DNA from: Olivibacter oleidegradans
GTDB taxonomy: Bacteria > Bacteroidota > Bacteroidia > Sphingobacteriales > Sphingobacteriaceae
NCBI RefSeq assembly: GCF_042432805.1
Contig: NZ_JBHLWO010000001.1
Span: 1,488,001 to 1,552,000 of the forward strand
DNA: 64,000 nt
Reading direction: 5' to 3'
In this document: positions 1-9,290 of the stretch, one piece after another
Position numbering within the stretch: the stretch's first letter is position 1
Layout of the letters: each line of letters opens with the position of its first letter
Translations under genes and position numbers: made by a program
Notes under the pieces: generated by a model
Database searches by the model: none
What the model saw: only the letters and a program-made list of their open reading frames with translations
Told to the model about the DNA's origin: nothing

Positions 1-2540
1 TTAACGCTATTAATCCCAATGACATAAAATCCGTTAGTGTCCTCAAAGATGCGGCGGCCAGCGCGCTTTATGGGTCACGTGGTGCGAATGGTGTGATCAT
101 CATTACGACGAAGGAAGGATTAAAGGACGGAAAAACCACGATTAATTTCAATTTTACCCAAGGAATATCCGACAGGGCAGTAAAGGATTATGAGCAAGTT
201 TCCACCAACCAGTATTTCGAGTTATATTGGGAAGCCCTGCGTAATAAGAACTTATCCAACGGACTTGCTGCTGAACAAGCAGCACAGAATGCCAGCAATC
301 AGCTCTTAACCGACCTCAATATTAACCCTTATGGGAGCAATTATCCGCAGCCGGTGGGTTTAGATGGTAAAATCGTTCCAGGCGCTACACCGCTATGGAA
401 TGACAATTGGGCAGATGTGCTACAACGCACCGGTCGTCGCACCCAGGCCGATTTAAGCTTTAGCGGCGGCAACGAAAAATCGAGCTACTACTTCTCCGGT
501 GGTTACCTCAATGATCAAGGTATAGCCATTGAATCAGGCTTTAAGCGCTATAATGCTCGCATCAACGTCAACACACAGGCCAAGAAATGGCTCAATGCCG
601 GTTTAAACGTAGCTGTTAGCAGTAGCTTACAAAAGTACCCGCAATCAGAAGATAGCAATACCGCCAACATCATTAATTTTACCCGCTTAGTACCTTCGTT
701 CTACCCATATTACGAACGCAATGCAGACGGTTCCTATCGTTTGGACGAAAATGGCAACAAGATCTATGACTTCGGCGAATACCGTCCAAGCGCAGCTATT
801 CCGCGTAATAACCTCGCAGCTTCTCTCCCTTTGGATAAAAATGAAATCCGTAGCGAAAATCTGTCCGGTAGAGCATTCCTCGAAGCGGTTATCACACCTG
901 AATTGAAATTCCGCACGACTTACAGTATTGATTATATAAATCGTAATACGCACGATTATGTGAACCCCGTACTTGGCGACGGCGCAGAATACCAAGGATC
1001 TGTGGCTAAATCCAATCGCCGGAGAACTTCTTATACCTGGAATAATATCGTAACCTACGAAAAAACCTTTAACGAGCATCATCTGAATGTATTGGCCGGA
1101 CAGGAATTCTATAAGTTTCAAAATACCGATATGGATGGCAGTCGGGAGCGCTTTGTATTGCCCGGTTTCTATGAGCCCGATGCGGCGTCTCAACTCAATT
1201 CCTTCAATGGCTTTTCGGTAGATTACAGCATGTTGAGCTTTTTAGGTAGGGTAGAGTATGATTACAAAAACCGCTACTTCCTTTCGGGGTCCTTGCGTAC
1301 CGATGGATCTTCCCGTTTCTCACCGGATAACCGTTGGGGAACCTTCTGGTCGGTAGGCGCTTCCTGGAAAATTGCCGAAGAAGAGTTTCTGCGCAATAAC
1401 AGCTTAATTAATCAGTTAACAGTTCGTGCAAGTTACGGAGCTCAGGGAAATGATAATTTATTATCGAACGGCAATCCCATCTATTATGCTTACCAAGGAT
1501 TATATAGCATTTCCAATAACCTTGGCCAAGGCGGAACGGTTACGCAGCGTCTGCCCACGCCAACTTTGAAATGGGAAAGCAACCTGAACTTCAATGCAGG
1601 CCTCGATATCGCCATCTTAGATCAACGTGTAGCCGCCAGTTTCGAGTATTTTAACCGTAAAAGTAAAGATTTGCTGTATACCATGCCAAAGGCACCTTCT
1701 ACCGGTTTTCCAGGTTATGATGCCAACATCGGTGCACTTCAAAATACCGGATTCGAACTTACCCTGCAAACCGTACCGGTTCGGAACGATAATTTTCGGT
1801 GGAATCTGGATCTTAATTTGGGACATTACAAAAACAAGATTACCGAATTGCCCAATGGCGGCAAACCTATCCCTAATGGTAACAAGCTCTTAGCGGTGGG
1901 AGGTTCTATCTACGACTTTTATCTGCCAACCTGGGCCGGTGTAGACCCGGCTACCGGCAGCCCGCTATGGTACAAAGCCGATGCAAATGGCAACCAAACA
2001 GCCGAAACGACTTCCGAGTATGGCCAGGCTGGACTTTTTGTTCAAGATAATTCCCTCCCTGATCTAGTAGGCGGATTCTCGAACACTGTTAGCTATAAGA
2101 ACTTTGATTTATCCGCGCTGCTAAGTTTTAGCTTAGGGGGTAAAATATTGGATAACGACTATATTCAGCTCATGCACAATGGTAGTAGTCCGGGACGCGC
2201 TTGGAGTACCGAAATCCTGAACCGTTGGACGCCCGAAAACACACAAACCGATGTCCCCCGCTTAACAACGGATAATTTAACTTGGACATCTGCATCAACA
2301 CGCTTTCTTTATTCCGCTACTTATGCGCGCTTAAAGAATGTAAGCTTAGGGTATAACTTTTCCAAACACTTAATCGAACGGTTGGGTATTGCCAACTTAC
2401 GTGTGTTTTTACAAGGGGAGAACTTATTGACCTTCTATGGCCATAAAGGGATGGATCCGGAACAAACCGTTAACGGAGCAACTTATTTCAGATACCCGGC
2501 AATGCGTACCGTATCCGCTGGATTACAGCTTACTTTGTAG
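1..2540 (+). CDS. SusC/RagA-type TonB-dependent outer-membrane transporter, 5' end cut by window
   Basis: The frame is open from base 3, so the gene starts before the window; the first in-frame ATG at 93 is internal. The opening residues form the end of the plug domain, with the SusC hallmark VLKDAAASALYGSRGANG. The remaining 800 or so residues are rich in aromatic and Asn/Asp residues and end in a beta-barrel signature (AGLQLTL). The protein would import an oligosaccharide or other large nutrient across the outer membrane with TonB energy. It lies 143 bases before a SusD gene on the same strand, so the two form a transporter pair. No glycoside hydrolase is in view next to them, so the substrate cannot be named. 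The N-terminal part is not visible. Confidence 0.95.
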   Translation, partial: NAINPNDIKSVSVLKDAAASALYGSRGANGVIIITTKEGLKDGKTTINFNFTQGISDRAVKDYEQVSTNQYFELYWEALRNKNLSNGLAAEQAAQNASNQLLTDLNINPYGSNYPQPVGLDGKIVPGATPLWNDNWADVLQRTGRRTQADLSFSGGNEKSSYYFSGGYLNDQGIAIESGFKRYNARINVNTQAKKWLNAGLNVAVSSSLQKYPQSEDSNTANIINFTRLVPSFYPYYERNADGSYRLDENGNKIYDFGEYRPSAAIPRNNLAASLPLDKNEIRSENLSGRAFLEAVITPELKFRTTYSIDYINRNTHDYVNPVLGDGAEYQGSVAKSNRRRTSYTWNNIVTYEKTFNEHHLNVLAGQEFYKFQNTDMDGSRERFVLPGFYEPDAASQLNSFNGFSVDYSMLSFLGRVEYDYKNRYFLSGSLRTDGSSRFSPDNRWGTFWSVGASWKIAEEEFLRNNSLINQLTVRASYGAQGNDNLLSNGNPIYYAYQGLYSISNNLGQGGTVTQRLPTPTLKWESNLNFNAGLDIAILDQRVAASFEYFNRKSKDLLYTMPKAPSTGFPGYDANIGALQNTGFELTLQTVPVRNDNFRWNLDLNLGHYKNKITELPNGGKPIPNGNKLLAVGGSIYDFYLPTWAGVDPATGSPLWYKADANGNQTAETTSEYGQAGLFVQDNSLPDLVGGFSNTVSYKNFDLSALLSFSLGGKILDNDYIQLMHNGSSPGRAWSTEILNRWTPENTQTDVPRLTTDNLTWTSASTRFLYSATYARLKNVSLGYNFSKHLIERLGIANLRVFLQGENLLTFYGHKGMDPEQTVNGATYFRYPAMRTVSAGLQLTL

Positions 2541-2562
2541 TTGTGGGGGTTAGGTGCTCGTT

Positions 2563-2632
2563 GTTAGTTATTGGTTGTTAGTTATTGGTTACTGGTTATT
2601 AGTTATTGGTTACTTGTTGTTAGTTTTTGGTT
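2563..2632. repeat. Degenerate 14-bp tandem repeat between susC and susD
   Basis: Two identical adjacent copies of GTTAGTTATTGGTT lie at 2563-2576 and 2577-2590. Near-identical copies follow at 2598-2611 (ATTAGTTATTGGTT) and 2619-2632 (GTTAGTTTTTGGTT), separated by seven-base linkers (actggtt and acttgtt). Spacing is therefore in multiples of seven bases. The repeat fills most of the 143-base gap before the SusD gene. No function is known to me; slippage-prone DNA or a leader affecting SusD expression are both possible. Confidence 0.8.
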
Positions 2633-2683
2633 TTGTGTTGATTCAGTACCAAAACTAATAGCTTAAAATCAAAAGAAAAAAAT

Positions 2684-4174
2684 ATGATACGAAAAACAAT
2701 ATATATCCTTAGCGTGCTCAGCTTACTACTGACCGCCTGCAGCAAGGATTTGGAAACGGCACCTACCGATGCGGTTGCCGATTCGGAGATTTATAAAAAT
2801 GTCGATAATATCGAAACCGTTATCAACGGTACCTGGAGTTATTTAAATGATACCTATTTTACCTATGCCAATCCAGGTTACACCGCTTTTATGCGTACCG
2901 GTGATGCGATGGGGAGTGATGTGGCTGTCACCACCAAATACGGTTATCGAGATGCTTACGCCTTTACCGAACTGTATAATGCCACTACGAATCGAGTTAA
3001 ATCGTTCTGGACCCTGCTTTATAAAGTGATTGACAATTGCAATAACGTCATCGCTAAAGTAGATGCGGCAGCGGGGGACGAAGTGAAAAAGGCGCAATTA
3101 AAAGGGCAAGCCAAGGCCTTGAGGGCTTTCTGTTACCTCAATTTGGCTACCTATTACCAGTTTTCTTATCTCAAAGATCAAACGGCATTGACGGTGCCTA
3201 TTTATACTGAGCCAACAACCGTTGAAACCGAAGGGAAACCAAAGGCTACGTTGGAGGAAATCTACACCCTTATCAAAAGTGATTTACAGGACGCACTAAG
3301 CTTATTAGCTGAATATACAAGACCAAGCACAGAAAAATATCGCATTGATCGTGCCGTTGTCAATGGCTTGTTGGCGCGAACTTATTTAAACACAGGCGAC
3401 TGGCTACAGGCGGCGCAGGCCGCAGCAGCAGCACGTGCAGATTACAGTTTGATGCCGGCAGCAAATTATAGCGATGGGTTTAATGATATGCAGAACGTTG
3501 AGTGGATATGGGGACATGGGCAAACCAATGAGCAGAATACGGCTAGTTACACATTTCATTTTCTGGATGTATCCTCATCCGGTTCGTATTACTACAGCTT
3601 TATGGCTGATCCATACTTCAAGAACTTTTTTGACGAACAAGATATCCGCAACGGCTTGTTTGAGTGGGATGGTTTACCCGGTAGAGAAGGCTTTCTCCGT
3701 TATAAGAAATTCAAATTCAAATCGAACCTGATTGGCGACATCGTGTATATGCGTGCAGCGGAAATGTACTTGATTGAAGCCGAAGGTTATGCAAGAGCCG
3801 GTCAAACAGAACAAGCGATTACCGCCTTGAACACCTTACGAGCAGCCAGGCAAGCCGTTTTATTCACGGGCGGTTCGGCTGACGACTTGCTTCAAGCCAT
3901 TTTAATTGAACGTCGGAAAGAACTGTGGGGAGAAGGCTTCTCGTTGTCCGATATCTTACGTACACAAGGTAAAGTAGAGCGAAAAGCCTATGTTGATGCG
4001 CAAGGGAACCCCATTAAAGTTAATGTAACGACCCCCGATGGAACCAGCAAGACCGTCAATGCCCAAGGGCATCGTATTTTACGTTTTCCCGATGGCAGTG
4101 ATTTTGTTGCCAATAGTAGGTACTATCTCTTTGCCATACCATTGGAAGAGACCCAGCAGAATCCGAATTTATAA
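2684..4174 (+). CDS. SusD/RagB-family nutrient-binding outer-membrane lipoprotein
   Basis: The 496-residue protein starts with a lipoprotein signal peptide whose lipobox is LLLTAC, with Cys at about residue 19, followed by the acidic/polar start usual for surface lipoproteins. The rest has the helical TPR-like pattern of SusD, including the central AKALRAFCYLNLATYYQ segment and the C-terminal region with ERRKELWGEGF that is typical of the family. It caps the SusC barrel encoded just upstream and captures the ligand. The C-terminus ends in QNPNL, close to the usual SusD ending. The gap to the upstream gene holds only the 14-bp repeats, and the gene ends seven bases before a strong terminator. 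Confidence 0.93.
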   Translation: MIRKTIYILSVLSLLLTACSKDLETAPTDAVADSEIYKNVDNIETVINGTWSYLNDTYFTYANPGYTAFMRTGDAMGSDVAVTTKYGYRDAYAFTELYNATTNRVKSFWTLLYKVIDNCNNVIAKVDAAAGDEVKKAQLKGQAKALRAFCYLNLATYYQFSYLKDQTALTVPIYTEPTTVETEGKPKATLEEIYTLIKSDLQDALSLLAEYTRPSTEKYRIDRAVVNGLLARTYLNTGDWLQAAQAAAAARADYSLMPAANYSDGFNDMQNVEWIWGHGQTNEQNTASYTFHFLDVSSSGSYYYSFMADPYFKNFFDEQDIRNGLFEWDGLPGREGFLRYKKFKFKSNLIGDIVYMRAAEMYLIEAEGYARAGQTEQAITALNTLRAARQAVLFTGGSADDLLQAILIERRKELWGEGFSLSDILRTQGKVERKAYVDAQGNPIKVNVTTPDGTSKTVNAQGHRILRFPDGSDFVANSRYYLFAIPLEETQQNPNL

Positions 4175-4180
4175 TAATAG

Positions 4181-4217
4181 TAATAAGAAAGGCGGGGAAA
4201 TCCCGCCTTTCTTATTA
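4181..4217. terminator. Bidirectional rho-independent terminator
   Basis: A 16-bp stem (4181-4196 with 4202-4217, one G-T pair possible just outside) closes a 5-base loop; the core is GGCGGG/CCCGCC flanked by AAGAAA/TTTCTT. T-rich DNA follows the stem on both strands. It serves the plus-strand SusD gene and the converging minus-strand lipoprotein gene, whose stop codon lies inside the right arm. Confidence 0.9.
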
Positions 4218-4700
4218 TTGTAAGTTGATTCGAATACCAATTCGCTTATAACGCTCGCTGGCTTTTACACGCTCATTTCCGGTTAACTCAAGAACAAGCT
4301 GTACTGTACCGGCTGCTGGAGTAAAATCCAGCACATTAATTTTTAATAGCGCAAAGCTGCTATTTGCTGGTAGTGTGGTAATGTTTCCTTCCGGAAGACT
4401 GTAATGCATACCCTCTACAGCCGTTGATTCCTCGCTTACTACACGAAAAGCCAAGGCCTGATCATCTCTGAGTTGTTCTCCAAGTAGATTGACCCGATAA
4501 GTCTTTTCGCCCGAGCCATTCCTTAAAGCCGTTAATAATGGATAATCTTTACCGGCTACATTATTATTGGTAGTGGCATCTTCAAATTCAACAACAGCCT
4601 CGCGGAACTGGAAATCCTCTTTATGATCTTTCATACATCCTGTCCAAATCATCGGAAGTACGAGACTTAATAGATATATCAATTTTTTCATTTTAATCAT
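4215..4700 (-). CDS. Small lipoprotein with a Calx-beta/DUF4843-like fold, last gene of the SusCD operon
   Basis: The 161-residue product has a lipoprotein signal peptide (MIWTGC) and a beta-rich body. It contains a VEGMHYSLPEG segment that resembles the V-x-G-x-D-Y/H-Y signature of Calx-beta and DUF4843 surface proteins. It follows the SusD gene by only two bases, so it belongs to the sigma/FecR/SusC/SusD operon and probably sits at the outer surface as an accessory glycan- or ligand-binding subunit. An ATG three codons in (4691) is an alternative start. The family name is a recognition by eye and the role is inferred from position. Confidence 0.75.
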   Translation of the reverse strand: MIKMKKLIYLLSLVLPMIWTGCMKDHKEDFQFREAVVEFEDATTNNNVAGKDYPLLTALRNGSGEKTYRVNLLGEQLRDDQALAFRVVSEESTAVEGMHYSLPEGNITTLPANSSFALLKINVLDFTPAAGTVQLVLELTGNERVKASERYKRIGIRINLQ

Positions 4701-4702
4701 TT

Positions 4703-6142
4703 TTAATAACCTGGGTTTTGTGTTACTTGCGTATTCGGTACCGCCTCTCTTACCGGGATGTTGGCTAAGATTCTAAAATCACTATGTTGGACATTTCCGG
4801 ATTCTTTTATAATATCTCTGCCCAAACGTTTAAGATCGAAAAAGCGGTGTCCCTCAAAAGCCAGTTCCAATCGGCGTTGCAAAATAATGTCGTTAAAAAG
4901 GGCCTCACCGCTATAGCTTGCTAACCCAATACCGGCACGCTCCCTGATTTTATTGAGTTGTTCGCGTGCTGCAGCTTCGTTATAAACCGCACTACCCGGC
5001 GTTGCATAAGCTTCAGCCATATTCAGAATTACTTCAGGAAGACGTATAACCGGAACATTGTCGATATTATTAATCCCGCTTCTACTCACAAACTTGGTGA
5101 TTTCCCAACGACTGCTATTACCGCCCAATCCACGCACAATTAACTCTCTCCGTACATCATTCGCATTGTATTGGCTATAAAGTTCATCACTCACAACCAC
5201 GTTGCCATGGCTTACAGTTGTTGTCGATGTAGCGGTCATGCGGGTGGTGAAAGTAGCTCGTAAAGATTCGTTTGTTGTATTGGAATGATCCGCTGCCAGC
5301 ACAAAAGCTACTTCAAAAAAAGATTCCGGGTTTTTATCCGTTCTCCAAGTATTAACAAATTGTTCCGTCGGGACTAAAGACAAACCGCTGGTGCTGATAG
5401 CCAGCTCCCCTTCACTTATTACTTTGGCCATATCTCCGCGGTATAAAGCAACACGTGAATACAAAGCATGGGCAGCAGCTAAAGAAGCAAACGTTTGATC
5501 CGTGATCCTGTTGTTATTGGTAGCTAACAATAAAACAGCCTTGTCCAGTTCACCGTAAATAAAATCATATACTTCGCCAACCGTAGGGCGCGATGAATAT
5601 TCTATTTGTGCCGTATTGAGGACCCCTTTATTGATGATGGGAACACCTCCTCGATCGGAAGGTTCCACGATAGCCGTTGGATCATAAGCATAGGCTTTCA
5701 TCAAGGTGTGATATACCAAAGCACGCAGAAAATGTAACTGTCCGGCAATATTGTTTTCATAAGCTTCGTCACCATCATAGGCCTCCAGAGCTTCTAAAAT
5801 TAAGTTGGCCTGATTGTTTATATAATAACAATACTGCCAAGTTTCTGTCTGTATGTGCGACCCAGCTTGGTTGATACCCTGTCCTACCAAGCGGTTTCCT
5901 GCACCGGTGTTTATGGCATTGTCGGCCAATAACTCCGGTATAGCAATTAAATCACGGCCATAAAGGCCTACTTCACGCAAGCGTGAATAAACACCGTTTA
6001 CAGCCGCATCAATTGCTTCCTGACTACTTAAGGCTGTGTTTGAGTCAATGGCATGTTTAGGATCAACTTCCAAAAGTTTATTGCAGGATACGGTACCGAG
6101 AACAAGTCCTGCTAGCATCACTATAGTTATAAATTTCTTCAT
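4703..6142 (-). CDS. SusD/RagB-family outer-membrane lipoprotein
   Basis: The 479-residue protein has a lipoprotein signal peptide (LGTVSC, Cys about residue 20) followed by KLLEVDPKHAID, the usual SusD start. It ends in the family ending TQNPGY. The C-terminal region has QRRLELAFEGHRFFDLKRLG, the conserved SusD RagB segment. It lies 13 bases after the SusC gene and should form the lid of that transporter. The substrate is unknown because no degrading enzyme is encoded beside it. Confidence 0.95.
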   Translation of the reverse strand: MKKFITIVMLAGLVLGTVSCNKLLEVDPKHAIDSNTALSSQEAIDAAVNGVYSRLREVGLYGRDLIAIPELLADNAINTGAGNRLVGQGINQAGSHIQTETWQYCYYINNQANLILEALEAYDGDEAYENNIAGQLHFLRALVYHTLMKAYAYDPTAIVEPSDRGGVPIINKGVLNTAQIEYSSRPTVGEVYDFIYGELDKAVLLLATNNNRITDQTFASLAAAHALYSRVALYRGDMAKVISEGELAISTSGLSLVPTEQFVNTWRTDKNPESFFEVAFVLAADHSNTTNESLRATFTTRMTATSTTTVSHGNVVVSDELYSQYNANDVRRELIVRGLGGNSSRWEITKFVSRSGINNIDNVPVIRLPEVILNMAEAYATPGSAVYNEAAAREQLNKIRERAGIGLASYSGEALFNDIILQRRLELAFEGHRFFDLKRLGRDIIKESGNVQHSDFRILANIPVREAVPNTQVTQNPGY

Positions 6143-6155
6143 GATTCAATTTCTA

Positions 6156-9100
6156 TTAAAAACCTACTTGCAAACCAAAGGTGTAACTTCTTAAGGGTGG
6201 AATAGCTCCTTGATTCGAGGTAAAGGTCGCGTTAGGCGATGGATCAATATAAAATTCGGGGTCATAGCCTGACCATTTAGTCCAAGTAATTAAATTAACG
6301 CCTTGTGCGTAGATACGGATTTGGCGCGCTTTGATTTTAGCCGCTACATGGGCGGGGAGGGCGTAGGCCAGGGTCAACGTCTTTAACCGAATGTACGAAG
6401 CGTCCTCCAAAAAGCGACTGCTACTACGGTATTGGCTCGCCATATTGGATTCGGAACCCCCATCAATCGGACGCGGGCTATCTGTTACTTGCCCGGGTGT
6501 GGTCCATCTATCAAGAGAATTGCTTTCTAAGCCGTTGCGTAAGGTCGCCGCATTGCGCATCCAAAAAGTGTTCTGCGAATTGTATAGATCGCGTCCATAA
6601 TCATATTGGAAAAAGGCCGATAACTCAATCCCTTTATAGCTAAACGTATTAGTGAAACCACCGTACACATCACTCAGTTGGCTACCATAAACTTTCCAAT
6701 CGGCCGGGCTCACCGGGTTGTAGGTGATATTACCATCCCCATCGTACCACATTGCCTTTCCTGTAGCTGCGTTTACACCGGCATATTGAGCAAGAAAGTA
6801 AGAATACAAAGGCGATCCCACCCGAATGGTTTGATCGCCCGGTAATACATCCAAGCCATCATACAGTTTCGTCACCTGATTATCGATAAAGGTAATATTG
6901 AAACTAGATGTCCAATTGAAATCGTTACTTTTGATATTATGTGTGTTCAGGGAGAATTCAAGCCCTTGGTTTCTCAATTCACCGAGGTTCCGTGCAATGT
7001 TAGCATATCCGCTGGTATAGGGTAAGGGTTGTTCCAATAGCAGATCTTTACTGGTCCTTCTGAAGGCTTCTGCTGTAAAAGCCACTCGGCTATTAAAGAA
7101 AGCCAAATCCAAGCCGATATTATACGTAACATTACGTTCCCATTTAAGATCTTGATTTTCTACACTGCTCGGACGTATGCCAGGTAATGAATTATATGGG
7201 CCATTGCCACTGTATAGACCACGTGAGGCAAAATTATCTACCTGGTCGTTACCTGTTTCACCATAACTTAGACGCAGTTTCAATTGATCGATCCAAGGTG
7301 TTCCTTTCAAGAAATCCTCCTGATCAATTGCCCAAGCACCTGAAATAGAAGGGAACCAACCAAAGCGATTGTTGGCACCAAATCGGGAAGAACCATCATA
7401 TCGAAGTACTGCGCTCACAAAGTACTTTTTATCATAATCATAGTTGGCCTGTCCAAAAAATCCCAGGCGTTTAAAGCCACTCCAAGTACCAGTTACACTA
7501 ACCGGGGCTGCGGCTGCTTCCATAGTTTGAAATTGAAAAGTAGGAAAACCTTCACCCGAAGAGAAGTTATAGTCGCGCGTTTCGCTTCTATATTCGACTC
7601 CCAGAATTCCAGAAAGTGAATGCTTATTATTGATGACCTTATTATAGTTAAAAGTTTGATTCGTCATAAAGTTGATGTTTTCATAACTTCTGATCTGAAG
7701 TAAACCTCTACGAGCAAAACCGTCAATGGTACGCGGATCTGTATAATTGGCAGCGAAGACCGTCCGATAGTCGAGGCCATAGAAGGACTTGAAAGATAAA
7801 TCCTTGGTGATCCTAGCCGTAAAAGCCGTATTCCCAACTAAGGATCGTGTGCGACTTTTAATCTCATTGACCTCTGTTGCAAAGATGGGGTTGTGGCGCA
7901 TATCGCCCGGCAGCCCGCTAGTTGGAGCATTAAAAGAGCCATCCGGATTATATATTGGCACAAAAGGTAACATCATCGGAGCCGCGTATTGCGGTGCAGC
8001 AAAATTACCTGTACTTCCGCCGCTGCCCGAAATCCCGTTCTGTACCACCGATCCAAAGCTTGAGTTAAAATCGACCGTTAGCCAATCAGTTGCTTTATGA
8101 CTAATATTAGCTTTCGCGGTAGCTCGGTTAAAATCCAGTCCGATAACAGCTCCTTGTTGCTTGTTATAAGATCCCGATAAAAAGACGCTGGTCTTTTCCG
8201 TACCGCCGCTGAAAGACAGCTCATAATTTTGAGAAGAACCATTTCTAAACGCTGCATCTTGCCAATCATAGGTGGGTAAAGCCGCTAAATCAGCATCGGA
8301 AAGTGTAGGATCTAAGCCAAGGCCTGTCAGCACATTTCGACGATTTACCGAGTCCGTCCGATTTGGGTATCTGTTTTTCACCGCTTCCATGCGTGCCTGC
8401 AAGAACTGTTGTGTAGACATCATATCTATGCTCGGCATGGGTGCCGTAAATCCAACATACGTGTTGAAATTGATTTGGCTTTGTCCGGCTTTCCCCTTCT
8501 TCGTAGTGATAACCACCACACCATTTCCCGCCTGTGCGCCATAGATGGAAGCCGCGGCAGCATCTTTAAGTACCGTAATCGATTCAATATCATTATTGTT
8601 CAGAAAGGCGAGTGGGTTGCTGGCAGTGGTAGTTGTGGTGGTGGTGCTGTTCATCTGTACACCATCAATAATAAACAAGGGCTGGGTGCCTGCGGTTATT
8701 GAGCCTACACCACGGATGTTCATTTGCACCGGTGCACCGGGTACCCCGCTGGCTGCGTTTATTTGTACACCAGTTGCCTGTCCTTGCATAGCGCGGTCAA
8801 AAGATTGAACCGGAATGTTCTCGATTTCCTTCGCGCCTACGGTTGCAACTGCCCCAGTCACTTCCCGACGACGTTGCGTGCTATAGCCTGTTACGATCAC
8901 TTCATCCAAGTCGGCTACGTCAGCGGTCAGACTTACCGAAATAGATATCTTTTCCCCCGACCTTACTTCATAACCGGTAAGTGTTTTTTTCTCAAAACCA
9001 ATATAACTGAACGTAAGTGTGTAAGGTCCATTGGTCGGCAAATTTTCAAAACTAAAAATGCCACTTGCGTTAGTCATGGTAGCCGCTGTGTAGTTGTTGG

Positions 9101-9269
9101 CTCCTTTAAGCTGCACCGATACTCCCGGAATGATCTCGCCGTCTGCGTCCGATACAGCTCCACTGATACTTCGACCGCTTTGCGCTGTCGCGAACAGATG
9201 GCTAAAAAGGATGGTAAGCAGCAACATGACCGGTAATCGGCATTTTAAAAATGTAGGTGTTTTCTTCAT
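6156..9269 (-). CDS. SusC/RagA-type TonB-dependent transporter without an STN domain
   Basis: The 1037-residue protein has a signal peptide (cleavage near residue 30, FATAQ) that leads straight into a carboxypeptidase-regulatory-like domain at about 31-118. A TonB-box-like LDEVIVTGYS follows at about 121-130, then the plug with VLKDAAAASIYGAQAGNGV and a long beta-barrel ending in LQVGF. The STN signalling domain of about 70 residues, usual in transporters that talk to FecR proteins, is not present. This is odd because the gene lies 21 bases after a FecR gene. A short Thr run follows the plug sequence IIDGVQMNS. The protein is the transport channel of this operon, paired with the SusD gene downstream. 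Confidence 0.95.
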   Translation of the reverse strand: MKKTPTFLKCRLPVMLLLTILFSHLFATAQSGRSISGAVSDADGEIIPGVSVQLKGANNYTAATMTNASGIFSFENLPTNGPYTLTFSYIGFEKKTLTGYEVRSGEKISISVSLTADVADLDEVIVTGYSTQRRREVTGAVATVGAKEIENIPVQSFDRAMQGQATGVQINAASGVPGAPVQMNIRGVGSITAGTQPLFIIDGVQMNSTTTTTTTASNPLAFLNNNDIESITVLKDAAAASIYGAQAGNGVVVITTKKGKAGQSQINFNTYVGFTAPMPSIDMMSTQQFLQARMEAVKNRYPNRTDSVNRRNVLTGLGLDPTLSDADLAALPTYDWQDAAFRNGSSQNYELSFSGGTEKTSVFLSGSYNKQQGAVIGLDFNRATAKANISHKATDWLTVDFNSSFGSVVQNGISGSGGSTGNFAAPQYAAPMMLPFVPIYNPDGSFNAPTSGLPGDMRHNPIFATEVNEIKSRTRSLVGNTAFTARITKDLSFKSFYGLDYRTVFAANYTDPRTIDGFARRGLLQIRSYENINFMTNQTFNYNKVINNKHSLSGILGVEYRSETRDYNFSSGEGFPTFQFQTMEAAAAPVSVTGTWSGFKRLGFFGQANYDYDKKYFVSAVLRYDGSSRFGANNRFGWFPSISGAWAIDQEDFLKGTPWIDQLKLRLSYGETGNDQVDNFASRGLYSGNGPYNSLPGIRPSSVENQDLKWERNVTYNIGLDLAFFNSRVAFTAEAFRRTSKDLLLEQPLPYTSGYANIARNLGELRNQGLEFSLNTHNIKSNDFNWTSSFNITFIDNQVTKLYDGLDVLPGDQTIRVGSPLYSYFLAQYAGVNAATGKAMWYDGDGNITYNPVSPADWKVYGSQLSDVYGGFTNTFSYKGIELSAFFQYDYGRDLYNSQNTFWMRNAATLRNGLESNSLDRWTTPGQVTDSPRPIDGGSESNMASQYRSSSRFLEDASYIRLKTLTLAYALPAHVAAKIKARQIRIYAQGVNLITWTKWSGYDPEFYIDPSPNATFTSNQGAIPPLRSYTFGLQVGF

Positions 9270-9290
9270 GCTTGATTGGGTTAAATTGTT

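Noticed and set aside
8724..9236. 170-codon open frame on the plus strand opposite the SusC signal-peptide and regulatory-domain region
   Set aside because: It is antisense to an unmistakable SusC gene and shows no family pattern, membrane or signal feature; frames of this size are common opposite GC-richer genes.
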